DNA from: Sphingomonas sp. HMP9
Lineage (GTDB): Bacteria; Pseudomonadota; Alphaproteobacteria; Sphingomonadales; Sphingomonadaceae
NCBI RefSeq assembly: GCF_013374115.1
Contig: NZ_AP022673.1
Span: forward strand, 3,000,001 to 3,064,000
DNA: 64,000 bases
Direction: 5' to 3'
Position numbers and translations under genes: made by a program
In this document: piece by piece, positions 18,081 through 26,976 of the stretch
Layout of the letters: each line of letters opens with the position of its first letter
Position numbering within the stretch: position 1 is the stretch's first letter
Notes under the pieces: generated by a model
What the model saw: the letters and a program-made list of their open reading frames with translations, nothing else
What the model was told of the DNA's origin: nothing
Databases searched by the model: none

Positions 18081-18792
18081 TGCGCAGTAAATTCGCCATC
18101 GACGAGCAACTCGACGCCCGTGATGTAGGAGGCGAGATCACTCTGTAGAAACAGACGGCGTTGGCGATCTCCTGAAGCTCGCCGAGCCGGCCCAGCGGGG
18201 TATTCTGGACGATCCCGTCGGTCAGAGCCGCGTCCTGATGCTCGATTAGCGGTGTCCTGATGATTCCGGGGCGGACGGAGTTCACCCGGACGCCGTCTTT
18301 TGCATAGACTGCCGCATTCTTGGTCATCGTACGTACCGCGCCCTTGGAGGCTTGATAGGCCGCGACGCCGCCGACCCCCCACATCGAGGAGATATTAACG
18401 ATCGAGCCTTTGCCGACCTCCCTCATGGGAGCGAGCGCTGCGCGCATGCCAAGGAATGGCCCGGTCTGATTGATCGCGATCGTTCAGCCCCATGCCTCGA
18501 CGCTCAGACTGTCGATGGGCTCGTGGGAACCGACGATCCCGGCGTTGTTGACGAGTATGTCGAGCTAGCCATGCGCCACGAGAATATTATCGATGGCGTT
18601 GGCCCAGTCGGTTTCGGATGTGACGTCGAGCTTCAGCGGCAAAATTCGGTCCGCTGAATAGGCCTATTTCAAGTCCACTATTTCCTCAGCGAAGACGGTC
18701 GCGCCAGCCGCCGCCAGCGTCTCAACGGTAGCGTGGCCGATCCCCATTGCGGCATCCGTCACGAGCGCAATTTCGTTGTTGAGGCAGTTCAT
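18077..18792 (-). pseudogene. Short-chain dehydrogenase/reductase, decayed
   Basis: A classic SDR can be followed from MNCLNNEIALVTDAAMGIGH at 18792 to LLVDGEFTAQ at 18080. The body includes LDILVNNAGIVGSHEP, the catalytic Ser in NISSMWGVGG and Tyr/Lys in AAYQASKGAV. In-frame stops fall after EIVDLK, after LVAHG and after SVEAWG, and a frameshift follows ANAVCFY near 18145. Multiple independent lesions mean real decay rather than sequencing error. It lay upstream of the isomerase/epimerase remnant in the same operon. Confidence 0.85.
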
Positions 18793-18867
18793 TTGAAACT
18801 CCTTCACCAGTACTGAGGAAAGACAGTCGTGGTACCTGAGCGGATCTGACCATGGTCCGTTCGTCGG

Positions 18868-20121
18868 TTAGGCCGTGGCAGCTACCGACGTGTGCGATGG
18901 CTTGTTTCTCTGACCCACCCAGCCGGACAGGAGGGCCAGAATGAGAGCACCGGTCGACAGAATGGCGCCGGCCCAGTTCGGTGCGGCATAGCCGAAGCCT
19001 AGCGTGATAACCGTGCCGCCCGCCCAGGCGCCAATCGCGTTGCCGAGGTTGAACAAGCCGATGTTGACGGCGGAGGCGAGGTTGGGTGCACCCGCCGCTC
19101 TGGCGTTGTCGGTCACGAGTTTCTGGATAGGGGCGACGGTGGCAAATCCGAAGACCGACATCAGGAAGATGCAGACTGCGGATCCGATCTGACTACCTGC
19201 CAGAAAATAGAAGGCCAACAAGACGACCGCCTGTGCCGCCAGCGTCACGTAGAGCAGAGGCATCAGCGCCCGGTCCGCGAACTTTCCACCGAGAATGTTG
19301 CCGACAAAAAGACCTGCGCCGAACAGCGACAGCAACCAAGTGACTGCGCTGCCCGTGTAGCCCGCCACGTCGGTCATCATCGAAGCGATGTAGGTAATCG
19401 AGGTGAAGAACGCCGCCGGCCCCAGGATCGTAATCCCCATAGCGAGCAGGACGCGGATGTCGGTGAAAGCCGCCAACTCCTGCCGCAGTTGAGGCGGTTC
19501 ATGGCGCTCGGCACGCGGCACCAGCATGATGACGCCAGCGATGGCAACGATGCCGATTGCCGTGATCGCGAGGAACGTCGCACGCCATGACACGGTCTGC
19601 GCCAGCCACGTCCCGGCGGGCGCGCCGATCAGCGTGGCGAGGGTCAGGCCCGTGAACATGAAGGCGATGGCACTGGTCCGGCGACCCGGTGCGACGAGGT
19701 CGGCCGCCATGATCGAGCCGATGCCGAAGAACGCGCCATGCGTCAGCGAAGTAATGACACGCCCGAGGAGAGCCACCGCGAAAGACGGCGCCGTCGCGGT
19801 GATGACGCTTCCTACAATGAAGAGGACAAGCAGCCAAGCAAGCATGGTCTTCTGAGGAAGCTTGCCACCCAGGATGATAGTGATGGGAGCGCCGAAGAAG
19901 ACGCCGAGCGCATAGCTGGTCGCCATATTCCCGGCCATCGGGATCGAGATGCTGAATTCCGCGGCGATGCTGGGCAGAAGCCCTGCGATGACGAATTCGG
20001 TGGTCCCGATGCCGAACGCGGCGATCGCAAGGGCCCAAAGTGCCGCAGGCATTGCGTCCCCTTTGGAAGGGGCGGTTTCACATTGACGATCGGCTTGTGA
20101 GCCGAGATTGCCACTGCTCAT
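18868..20121 (-). CDS. MFS transporter, drug/sugar-efflux (AraJ/DHA1-like) type
   Basis: A 417-residue inner-membrane protein with about twelve hydrophobic segments. MPAALWALAIAAFGIGTTEF with VIAGLLPSIAAEFSISIPMA is typical of the AraJ/YdhP/NepI-like DHA1 group (GTTEFV-x-x-GLLP). I place the start at 20121, where ATGA overlaps the stop of the preceding oxidoreductase gene; the family homology begins at an internal Met at 20052. It is probably translated coupled to the LLM oxidoreductase. It likely exports a small polar or toxic compound. Confidence 0.88.
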   Translation of the reverse strand: MSSGNLGSQADRQCETAPSKGDAMPAALWALAIAAFGIGTTEFVIAGLLPSIAAEFSISIPMAGNMATSYALGVFFGAPITIILGGKLPQKTMLAWLLVLFIVGSVITATAPSFAVALLGRVITSLTHGAFFGIGSIMAADLVAPGRRTSAIAFMFTGLTLATLIGAPAGTWLAQTVSWRATFLAITAIGIVAIAGVIMLVPRAERHEPPQLRQELAAFTDIRVLLAMGITILGPAAFFTSITYIASMMTDVAGYTGSAVTWLLSLFGAGLFVGNILGGKFADRALMPLLYVTLAAQAVVLLAFYFLAGSQIGSAVCIFLMSVFGFATVAPIQKLVTDNARAAGAPNLASAVNIGLFNLGNAIGAWAGGTVITLGFGYAAPNWAGAILSTGALILALLSGWVGQRNKPSHTSVAATA

Positions 20122-21119
20122 GTTGCGAACTCCGGTAAGACATGGTCGGCCATTTCGGCGATAGCGTCGGCGAAAGGCCGTTGCAGAGGCTTCATGTGAA
20201 GTGCGACGTGGTTCACGCCTTCGTCCCGTTGTCGCTTCCAATGGTCGATCAGAGCGTTGCGCCCGCCCCGCATGGTCGACTGCTTGAACTCCAGCGAGGC
20301 ATTTGGATCAGCGAGGAGATCGAACATGGTGCCGTAGCCATATGGTCGGAACCGACCTTCGCTGCCGCTCCGCCAGTTTGCGATGACGGACGCGAGCTTG
20401 GCTGGATCGCTCAGATGCCAGAGCCACCCATCGGTATTGTTTCCCAACCAGCCGAAGTCTTGACCAGCGCGCCCGATGGCGATGATCGGCAGACTAGGTG
20501 CAACGGGCTTCGGCAGCATGTCCAACCCGCCGTCCAATGCTCCGTAGAAGCGCGAAAGGTGCTGCGGAAAGGATTGCTCGGTCGCGGCGCGGATCACGCC
20601 GAGCGCATCCCGATAGCGTTCTACCCGGTTGCCGATGTCGCTTCCGAACGCTGCAAACTCGGAAGGTCGATCGCCGGTGGCGAGCCCTAGGATAAAGCGA
20701 CCATTGCTCAGCCTATCGATGCTCGTGGCCTGCTTGGCGACGATTAACGGATCACGCAGCGGGGACACGATGCCGGCAGTGCCGATCGCGATACGGCGCG
20801 TGCTTGCGGCGAGCCATCCCGCGTAAACCATCGGATCGACGACCTGGCCCGTATCGCCGAAGCCAGGATCGTAGAACGGAACGTCACGAAGCCAAATCGC
20901 GGCAAAGTCCGTTTTATCGACCAGGCGAACCGCCTCGGCATGGCTATCGAGCGTTGGCCACGGCAATCCCGCGTAAGGCTCGAGCGGCGCTACCAAGCCG
21001 AATGTGAGACGATCAGATTTGAATACGCTGGAGTAGCCCGGATGCTCCTGAATAGACTTGAGATACGGCAGGCTCGCTATCGGAGGCCTATGGATGTCGG
21101 CACCTGCAAACGAGGTCAT
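20118..21119 (-). CDS. LLM-class (luciferase-like) flavin oxidoreductase
   Basis: An F420- or FMN-dependent TIM-barrel oxidoreductase of the bacterial luciferase-like family. After a start assigned at 21119, the protein shows RLTFGLVAPLEPYAGLPWPT, then VDKTDFAAIWLRDVPFYDPG and IAIGTAGIVSPLRDPLIVAK with SIDRLSNGRFILGLATGDRP, which match the TIGR03571-like subgroup. Earlier in-frame starts at 21158 and 21275 exist; the last would leave only 19 bases to the divergent LysR gene. The gene overlaps the MFS gene by ATGA and is probably controlled by the divergent LysR regulator. Confidence 0.85.
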   Translation of the reverse strand: MTSFAGADIHRPPIASLPYLKSIQEHPGYSSVFKSDRLTFGLVAPLEPYAGLPWPTLDSHAEAVRLVDKTDFAAIWLRDVPFYDPGFGDTGQVVDPMVYAGWLAASTRRIAIGTAGIVSPLRDPLIVAKQATSIDRLSNGRFILGLATGDRPSEFAAFGSDIGNRVERYRDALGVIRAATEQSFPQHLSRFYGALDGGLDMLPKPVAPSLPIIAIGRAGQDFGWLGNNTDGWLWHLSDPAKLASVIANWRSGSEGRFRPYGYGTMFDLLADPNASLEFKQSTMRGGRNALIDHWKRQRDEGVNHVALHMKPLQRPFADAIAEMADHVLPEFAT

Positions 21120-21294
21120 GCAGTCGCTCAAGACCGGCGCCCCGACAGGTGAAGGCATAGCGGTTCTGATGCTGAGATCGGGGCGGCCATTTGCGTGCTC
21201 CTTGAGACTTCGACTTCCAAGGCACCTATCTAGTACAAAGCGGTGGAAAGATTTATAGGCTGCAATTCCGAACAATGCCGCCTATCAAGCTCCA
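21120..21294. promoter_or_regulatory. Intergenic region between LLM oxidoreductase and LysR regulator
   Basis: A divergent arrangement of a LysR gene and its presumed target. LysR proteins bind T-N11-A motifs in such gaps. Several AT-rich stretches (for example near 21230-21285) could host them, but no single site stands out by eye. Confidence 0.35.
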
Positions 21295-22203
21295 ATGTCT
21301 GATCCGGTTGAAAGTCTTGGTGCCCTTCGAGGCTTCGTTGCCGCTGCCGACGCGCGCAGCTTCAAAGCCGCGGGGCAGGGGCTGGGTGTCTCGTCCTCGG
21401 CAATCGGTAAGATGATCGCGAAGCTGGAAGCCCAGCTCGCTACCACGTTGTTCCACCGGACGACGCGTACGATTTCTTTAACAGAAGCGGGCAGCCTGTT
21501 CCTGGTTCGTGCTCGTAATATGCTCGACGAACTCAAGGCCGCGGAGACCGAACTCGCGGCGGCGTCTGGTATGCCGCAAGGGCGCCTGAGAGTCGGCCTT
21601 CCTCTCTCCGGCTCGCTGCTGACCAAGGCGTTTGCGACGTTCGTCGCCGAACATCCCCTCGTCGAGCTCGAACTCGACTACAGTGATCGCCTCGTAGACG
21701 TCATCGACGAGGGCTTCGACGTTGTCATTCGCAGCGGCGACACGGGCGACTCTCGGTTGCTGCACAAGACGCTCGGCCGGTTCCGGTGGCGGCTCGTGGC
21801 GTCGCCAGCCTATGTCGGAAGGCACGGTCAGCCTATGACGCCTGAAGATCTGACTTCCCATATTTGCCTGCGGCAGAAACTCTCCTCCGGCGTCAATTTG
21901 CCTTGGGTGCTTCGGTCGGCGCCCAGACTCGTGGTGCCCGTCAGTCTGACCTCGAGCGTCATCGATCCGTTGCTCGACCTCACGCGCGCTGGCGCCGGCA
22001 TTGCGCTACTCCCGGACTTCCTGCTGCGAGAAGCATTCGCGGAGGGTTCGCTCGTGCCCATTCTGGAGGACGAGATGGAGCATACTGGCGTCTTGACGAT
22101 GTTGTGGCCGGCCAGTCGTTTCCGAGTGCCGAAGGTGCGTGCATTCGTTGATTGGATCGCGCATTATATCCATGCCCGCGACCCCAAAACGGGCCAATCG
22201 TAG
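21295..22203 (+). CDS. LysR-family transcriptional regulator
   Basis: A 302-residue regulator with an N-terminal helix-turn-helix (residues 1-60: LGALRGFVAAADARSFKAAG, SSSAIGKMIAKLEAQL, TTLFHRTTRTISLTEAG) and a periplasmic-binding-like effector domain (GRLRVGLPLSGSLLTKAFAT onwards). It is divergent from the oxidoreductase/MFS pair and is expected to regulate it, responding to a small metabolite. The body is intact and of normal length. Confidence 0.93.
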   Translation: MSDPVESLGALRGFVAAADARSFKAAGQGLGVSSSAIGKMIAKLEAQLATTLFHRTTRTISLTEAGSLFLVRARNMLDELKAAETELAAASGMPQGRLRVGLPLSGSLLTKAFATFVAEHPLVELELDYSDRLVDVIDEGFDVVIRSGDTGDSRLLHKTLGRFRWRLVASPAYVGRHGQPMTPEDLTSHICLRQKLSSGVNLPWVLRSAPRLVVPVSLTSSVIDPLLDLTRAGAGIALLPDFLLREAFAEGSLVPILEDEMEHTGVLTMLWPASRFRVPKVRAFVDWIAHYIHARDPKTGQS

Positions 22204-22480
22204 AAGCGAGATTTTCGAGCGGATCGGGCGCGATGCGGCCCTTGCGTCCGACGGTCAAGTTCCTTTCAAGAAGGTCCTCGGCCTGGTGGAATCGATGGGA
22301 ATGTCAGGCATCTAGAAAGCCAGGTTAACCGATTGTACGAGGAGATCGACGTCCGGCCGCGCTTAGCGGCTCGCTGTGGATCGCGGAGGCTGGCGATTCA
22401 CAGGAGGCTTCGCGCAATGTCGTTAAAAGCCGGGTCAGACTGCTGTCCGGATTAAAGCCAATCTGACCGTCGATGAAAGG
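22204..22480. other. Short decayed stretch before the IS66 element
   Basis: The plus strand reads SEIFERIGRDAALASDGQVP then FKKVLGLVESMGMSGI before a stop near 22315. This looks protein-like but I do not recognise it and no start was found. The last eight bases, ATGAAAGG (22473-22480), are one copy of the IS66 target duplication. Confidence 0.45.
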
Positions 22481-22506
22481 GTAAGCGTGGCCGGGAGGCC
22501 GCCTTG

Positions 22507-23109
22507 CTATTGAGTTCGGCTCTTCAGGTAGGCGATCTTTCCGGCATGGCGGCGGCTGGCGATGGCGGCGAGGGCGCGTCGGGTGAAGCGTTCGTCGATG
22601 CCGTCGGCGTTGTAAGGGCCTCCGTACCATTCGCGTAGACGGTGGTACTCCTCGTGGACGGGGTCGGCCATGGCATCGAGGAACATCTCGAAGCCGGGTA
22701 GTCCCCCTACATCCTCCGGCGGACAACGTCGCTCGCCATCGACAAAGCGAGGATATTGCTGGTCTGGTTCACCGGGGCCGATGCTTTCTACGGTGATGGT
22801 GTGCCGCCAGTCATCGCCCATGTCGTAGGTGTAGAGGAGTTCCCGCACGCCGCGGTCGAGGAGCGTCGCGAGCTTGACGTTCCTCGCCGCAGCCATGCCG
22901 TTGTCCGGCCATGCCGGGTCGGGCACGCCATAGCGCCGATCTCCGGCCTCGAAATTCCACAGGTGGTAATTTTCCCAGCCCATGGCGGCCTGGATGATGT
23001 CATGGAGCATCTTCAGGCTGGCAGTGACCGGCACGTCGACCCGGCGCCAGATGGTGGGTTCGATGTCGTTCAGGACGATATGGACGCGGGCGATGGTTTC
23101 GGCGGTCAT
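22507..23109 (-). CDS. Plasmid pRiA4b ORF-3-family protein carried in the IS66 element
   Basis: A 200-residue protein with the family's opening IARVHIVLNDIEPTIWRRVD then VPVTASLKMLHDIIQAAMGW, and the conserved HLWNFEAGDRRYGVPD and LYTYDMGDDWRHTITVE blocks. The family is also known as IS1096 TnpR-like; its biochemical function is not established. The start at 23109 overlaps the original tnpC stop (ATGA), and the gene ends within one base of the IS66 terminal repeat, so it is part of the element's operon rather than host DNA. The IS110 now separates it from most of tnpC, so it may have lost its promoter. Confidence 0.88.
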   Translation of the reverse strand: MTAETIARVHIVLNDIEPTIWRRVDVPVTASLKMLHDIIQAAMGWENYHLWNFEAGDRRYGVPDPAWPDNGMAAARNVKLATLLDRGVRELLYTYDMGDDWRHTITVESIGPGEPDQQYPRFVDGERRCPPEDVGGLPGFEMFLDAMADPVHEEYHRLREWYGGPYNADGIDERFTRRALAAIASRRHAGKIAYLKSRTQ

Positions 23110-23143
23110 GCCGCCATTCTGGCAGGTTCGCCTACCCAGTTCC
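23106..23143 (-). pseudogene. Last codons of IS66 tnpC, separated by the IS110
   Basis: Reading WNWVGEPARMAA and stop, this short piece rejoins ELLP of the main tnpC fragment if the IS110 is removed, restoring the usual IS66 C-terminus ELLPWNW. The stop codon overlaps the ATG of the downstream passenger gene. It fixes the IS110 insertion point to within a few bases. Confidence 0.8.
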
Positions 23144-23160
23144 ATATGTGGACGGCTCCC

Positions 23161-23425
23161 TCTTGCAAGGTTCGAGTGGAAAATTCGATCGGATCGTTTG
23201 CTTCCATATGTCCGGCCTTTGGGTGCGACCGCTCACGGTCGCTGGCCAAGATGGTTTCCGCGGTGTGTGTTCCAAACACGGCAGCGGCCTGCGACGGCCA
23301 CTGGAACTGACGGAGTGTCACACGCCTCGGATCGATCGATCGCACCATCTACTCTCTTCATGCAAGATCACGGATCAGCTCAGTTCGATAGCGTCAGTTT
23401 TCTGCTGATCGTTCCTGGCCAATTC
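23161..23425 (-). ncRNA. Candidate bridge RNA (seekRNA) of the IS110 element
   Basis: IS110-family elements encode a non-coding RNA that pairs with donor and target DNA; in the IS1111 group it lies downstream of the transposase. Here 265 bases without a credible gene follow the transposase stop and end at the sub-terminal repeat, which is the expected place and size. The exact ends, loops and guide sequences were not determined, so the call rests on position only. Confidence 0.45.
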
Positions 23426-24469
23426 TTATGCTGCTACCGCGGTTAGCGCGGGCGGCGCGACGCCTCGGTATCGCTCGCCGCTCACCATGAGCTTCCAAGC
23501 GATACGCGCCACTTTATTAGCAACGGCAACCGCGACTAGCTTGGGTGGTTTTCGCCCGATCAACCCGAGAAGCCATGGCGTGAGATTTCTGCCTCGCCCG
23601 TTGCGGGCGTGTTGAACGACCGCAGTAGCTCCAACCACGAGCGTGCTTCTGAGAAGCTCATCACCAGCGCGCGTGATTACGCCGTGTCTCGTCTTGCCGG
23701 CGGTTGAGTGATTTTTGGGGGTCAGGCCCATCCAAGCCGCGAAATCCCGTCCGGACTTGAACAGATGCGGATCGGGGGTTTTCATCATCAGCAAGGTCGC
23801 CCCGATTGGCCCCACGCCGGGAATTTGAGCCAGTCGCTGGCTACATTCATCGCTGCGATGCCACGTCATCAACTTCTCGTCGATCCGCTCAATTTCTCGC
23901 TCAAGTTGCGCGTGTTCCTTTCCCTGAAGCGCGAATAGTTCGCGCGCTAATTCTGGGATTGTTTCATCCGCCGCTATGCGCTCGAGAAGCGGTATAACGC
24001 GACACGCGCCGGTCGCTGCGGTGATACCGAACTCAGCACCATACCCTCGTATTGCGTTGACGAGCTGAGTGCGCTTCTGGATGAGCCTCTCCCGCACTCC
24101 AACCAACATGAGCGCCGCTTGTTGTTCGGCGGTCTTTGCTGGAACGAAGCGCATCGTTGGGCGGCTCACTGCTTCGCAGAGAGCTTCGGCATCCGCCGCG
24201 TCATTCTTGCCGCGCTTGACGTAGGGCTTCGCCAATTGTGGTGCGATCAGCTTCACCTGATGCCCGAGCGACCCGAGAAAGCGTGCCCAATGGTGCGAAC
24301 TTCCGCATGCCTCGATAGCGATGACGGTGGGCGGTAGCTTTTCGAAAAAGCGAACCATCTCCCGGCGCGTCAGCTTTTTGCGAAGCACCGGCCTCTCTGC
24401 TGCATCGACGCCATGTAGCTGAAAAACGTTCTTTGACGTATCCATACCGATGCGAGTAATTTCCTCCAC
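23426..24469 (-). CDS. IS110-family transposase
   Basis: A 347-residue enzyme with the RuvC-like N-terminal domain (IGMDTSKNVFQLHGVDAAE, then VIAIEACGSSHHWARFL and KNDAADAEALCEAV, which supply the DEDD acids). The C-terminal domain has IPGVGPIGATLLM and FAAWMGLTPKNHSTAGKTRH, which holds the catalytic Ser. The length is normal and there are no breaks. It cuts and rejoins DNA under guidance of the element's RNA. It looks active and is the youngest insertion in this nested set. Confidence 0.93.
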   Translation of the reverse strand: MEEITRIGMDTSKNVFQLHGVDAAERPVLRKKLTRREMVRFFEKLPPTVIAIEACGSSHHWARFLGSLGHQVKLIAPQLAKPYVKRGKNDAADAEALCEAVSRPTMRFVPAKTAEQQAALMLVGVRERLIQKRTQLVNAIRGYGAEFGITAATGACRVIPLLERIAADETIPELARELFALQGKEHAQLEREIERIDEKLMTWHRSDECSQRLAQIPGVGPIGATLLMMKTPDPHLFKSGRDFAAWMGLTPKNHSTAGKTRHGVITRAGDELLRSTLVVGATAVVQHARNGRGRNLTPWLLGLIGRKPPKLVAVAVANKVARIAWKLMVSGERYRGVAPPALTAVAA

Positions 24470-24546
24470 GGGCGGCTCCTCTGGTTGAGTTTTTCAACGA
24501 ACTCACTCTGGCACATCGCGATGCCGTTGGGAGCCGTCCACACCAA

Positions 24547-26059
24547 CACGGCAGGAGTTCATCCCAGCGGCTGGCGGGCCAGTCATAGGCAATCCTGGCG
24601 ATGACGTCGGCGATATAGGCCTGCGGGTCGACGCCGTTGGCCTTGCACGTCTGGATGACGGTGTAGATGGCGGCGGCACGTTCGCCGCCCACGCGCGAGC
24701 CGGCGAACAGCCAGTTGCGGCGGCCGATCGCCACACCGCGCAGCGCGCGTTCCGCGATGTTGTTGCCGATCTCCAAGCGGCCGTCGTCGAGGAAGCGGGT
24801 CAGCGCCGCCCATCGCTTGGTGCCATAGGCGATGGCTTTGGCCATGTCACACTTGGGGGACAGGCGGCGCAGCGCTGCGTCGAGCACCTCGCGCAGGGCC
24901 TCGATCAGCGGTTTGCTGTGTTCCTGACGTGCCCGGTGCCGGATATCCGGCGGCTGGCCGCGCACCTCGGCCTCGACGGCATAAAGCGCGCCGATCCGCT
25001 CGAGGATGTCGGTGGTCAGCGGCGTGGCGGTGCGCTCATGCAGGTCAAAGACCTTGCGCCTGAAATGCGCCCAGCAGGCCACCTCGGTCACGCCGCCCCG
25101 ATACAGCCCGTCATAGCCGGCATAGGCATCGGCCTGGAGGAAGCCGCGGAAGCCGGCGAGATGCGCCAGGAGGTGCGCGGCGGTGCGGTCGGGCGTGAAG
25201 TGATACCAGGTTGCGCGCGGCGCGGTGCTGCCCGAGGCCTGGTCGTCGGCCGCATATACCCATAGCCGCCCGGTGGCGGTCTTGCCGCGACCGGGGTCGA
25301 GCACCGGCACCGGCGTGTCGTCGGCATGGATCTTGTCGGCCTTGAGGACTTCGTCGCGTATGCGGGCGACGAGGGGATCGAGCAAGGCTGCGGCCTGTCC
25401 GGTCCAGCCGGCCAGCGTCGAGCGGTCTATGTCGAGCCCCTGCGTCGCCATCATCTCGGCCTGGCGATAGAGCGGCAGGTGGTGATCGAACTTCGATACC
25501 ACGACATGCGCGAGCGTCGCGAAACTGGCCTTGCCGCGCGCGACGGCGCTGGGCGGCGCGGGTGCCTGGACGATCTTTTCGCAGACCCGGCAGCTATTTT
25601 GGGGCGGATGTTGCGTGCCACCCGCCAGCGCACCGGCACGATGTCGAGCATCTCATACGCGTCCATGCCCAGCCGGCGCAGCGCGCCGCCGCAATCCGGG
25701 CAGGTGCAGGCGCCCGAGGCCGGCTCGTGGACGACGTCCTAGCGCGGCAGATGCTCTGGCAGGCTGCGGACCGGCACCGGCCGCGACGCCGTCTCGGACG
25801 GGCGCTCCTCTTCCGGCGCCGCGTCGCGCTCGGCCTCCAGTTCTTCCAACGCCAGTTCGAGCTGCTCGACCTCGCGGCCCAGCTTCTCGGACGAGGCGCC
25901 GAACTGCATCCGCCGCAGCCGGGCGATCTGCCCGCGCAAGCTGTCGATGAGCAGATCGCGGGCGGCGAGCGCGGCATTGGCCCGGGCCAGCAACGCCTCC
26001 AGCGCGGCGATCCGCGCGGTGGCATCAGCAGGGAAAACGGGCGCTTCCGACACCAGCAT
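24547..26059 (-). pseudogene. tnpC: IS66 transposase TnpC, broken
   Basis: The DDE transposase of the IS66 element. The N-terminus (MLVSEAPVFPADATARIAAL, then a coiled region and RMQFGASSEKLGREVEQLEL) is followed by a TAG at 25739-25741 where LPR meets DVVHEP. The zinc-finger part ACTCPDCGGALRRLGMDAYE follows, then a one-base loss after NIRPK near 25600. The catalytic part continues with KIHADDTPVPVLD, LQADAYAGYDGL and IGNNIAERALRG. The frame ends at ELLP where the IS110 enters. Three separate lesions make it non-functional. Confidence 0.88.
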
Positions 26060-26114
26060 TTCCTAGCAGATCGTAGCGCTTCGGGCGAGCAAAAGCGACG
26101 CAAGACCGCCGGCT

Positions 26115-26462
26115 TCATCCCGCCAGCGTCGGCGTGCAGGTCCGCTCCGGGCGGCGCCAGTCGATGCCCTCCAACAGCATCGACAATTGCGCTGGCGTCA
26201 GCACCACCGTGCCGCTCGCCGCCACCGGCCAGACGAAGCGGCCCCGGTCGAGCCGCTTCGAAAACAGGCAAAGGCCTTGCCCGTCGAACCAGAGCAGCTT
26301 GATCAGATGCCCGCGCTTGCCCCGGAACGCGAACAGCGCGCCCGAATGCGGGTTTTGCGCCAGCACTTGCTGCACCAGCACCGCCAGCCCGTCGAAGCCC
26401 TTGCGCATGTCGGTCACGCCGCACGCCAGATATACCCGCGTCGGCAACGGCGCCGGGCTCAC
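26115..26462 (-). CDS. tnpB: IS66 Orf2 / TnpB
   Basis: A 115-residue IS66 accessory protein starting at a GTG that overlaps the tnpA stop (GTGA). The conserved blocks VYLACGVTDMRKGFDGLAVL, GALFAFRGKRGHLIKLLWFD and FVWPVAASGTVVLTPAQLSM are intact. TnpB is needed for IS66 transposition, but its chemistry is not known. The frame is complete, unlike tnpC. Confidence 0.92.
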   Translation of the reverse strand: MSPAPLPTRVYLACGVTDMRKGFDGLAVLVQQVLAQNPHSGALFAFRGKRGHLIKLLWFDGQGLCLFSKRLDRGRFVWPVAASGTVVLTPAQLSMLLEGIDWRRPERTCTPTLAG

Positions 26463-26833
26463 CGCAGCACCGACAACACCCGCGCCAGCGCATCCGCATC
26501 CACCTCGCCGTCGACACTGATCCGAACGCCGCTGGGCAACTCGATATCGATGCGCTCCGGCGCGCATGGCACCGGCCGTGACGCCGGCACGACCGGCTGC
26601 GCGAGCTGAACCTCGGCAAACACCGGCAGCGACGGCGTGGCGCCGGCCAGCTTGCCTTCGCGCAGTTGCTTGCGCCACGTATAGATCAGGCTGCTCGACA
26701 CTTCGCGCAAAGCGATAACATCGCAGACCCTAGCCCCAGGCCGGAACGCTTCGGCCAGGATCTCCAGCTTCTCCGCGTCTGACCATCGCCGCCGGCCCGA
26801 CACCCGGCCGACTATTTCCATACGACCAGTCAT
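26459..26833 (-). CDS. tnpA: IS66 Orf1 / TnpA
   Basis: A 124-residue helix-turn-helix protein that begins MTGRMEIVGRVSGRRRWSDA and includes EKLEILAEAFRPGARVCDVI with SSLIYTWRKQLREGKLAG, the usual DNA-binding part of IS66 OrfA. An earlier in-frame ATG at 26905 lies in the terminal non-coding region and is unlikely to be used. The gene is complete and overlaps tnpB by four bases. Confidence 0.9.
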   Translation of the reverse strand: MTGRMEIVGRVSGRRRWSDAEKLEILAEAFRPGARVCDVIALREVSSSLIYTWRKQLREGKLAGATPSLPVFAEVQLAQPVVPASRPVPCAPERIDIELPSGVRISVDGEVDADALARVLSVLR

Positions 26834-26976
26834 ACGAGCGCTCGTATGACTGGTCGTAGAACCCGAAACTTCCTGCACCAACACCACCCTCGTCACTGGC
26901 GGCAAGCGTCCCGGCTATCGACGATGCCGCAAGGCGGCCTGATGAATACGCTTACATGGAAGGTGCGCCTAGTTGT

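Larger units (their letters stand above)
23144..24547 (-). mobile_element. IS110-family (IS1111-like) element
   Basis: About 1.4 kb inserted in the 3' end of IS66 tnpC. A 14-base inverted repeat, TGTGGACGGCTCCC, lies at 23147-23160 and in complement at 24529-24542, close to both ends; sub-terminal repeats are a feature of the IS1111 group. No target duplication is needed. The transposase lies on the minus strand with a long non-coding tail after it and a short leader before it. Confidence 0.8.
22481..26955 (-). mobile_element. IS66-family element with a passenger gene and an IS110 inserted in it
   Basis: Both ends are visible. The left end reads GTAAGCGTGGCCGGGAGGCC from 22481. The right end, on the minus strand from 26955, reads GTAAGCGTATTCATCAGGCC. 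The repeats share GTAAGCGT and then AGGCCGCCTTG with seven different bases between. Flanks are ATGAAAGG and ATGGAAGG, an 8-base duplication with one mismatch, as expected for IS66. Inside, on the minus strand, are tnpA, tnpB, tnpC and then a pRiA4b ORF-3-like gene overlapping the tnpC stop. tnpC is broken by a nonsense codon, a frameshift and the IS110, so the element is immobile unless helped in trans. Confidence 0.88.
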
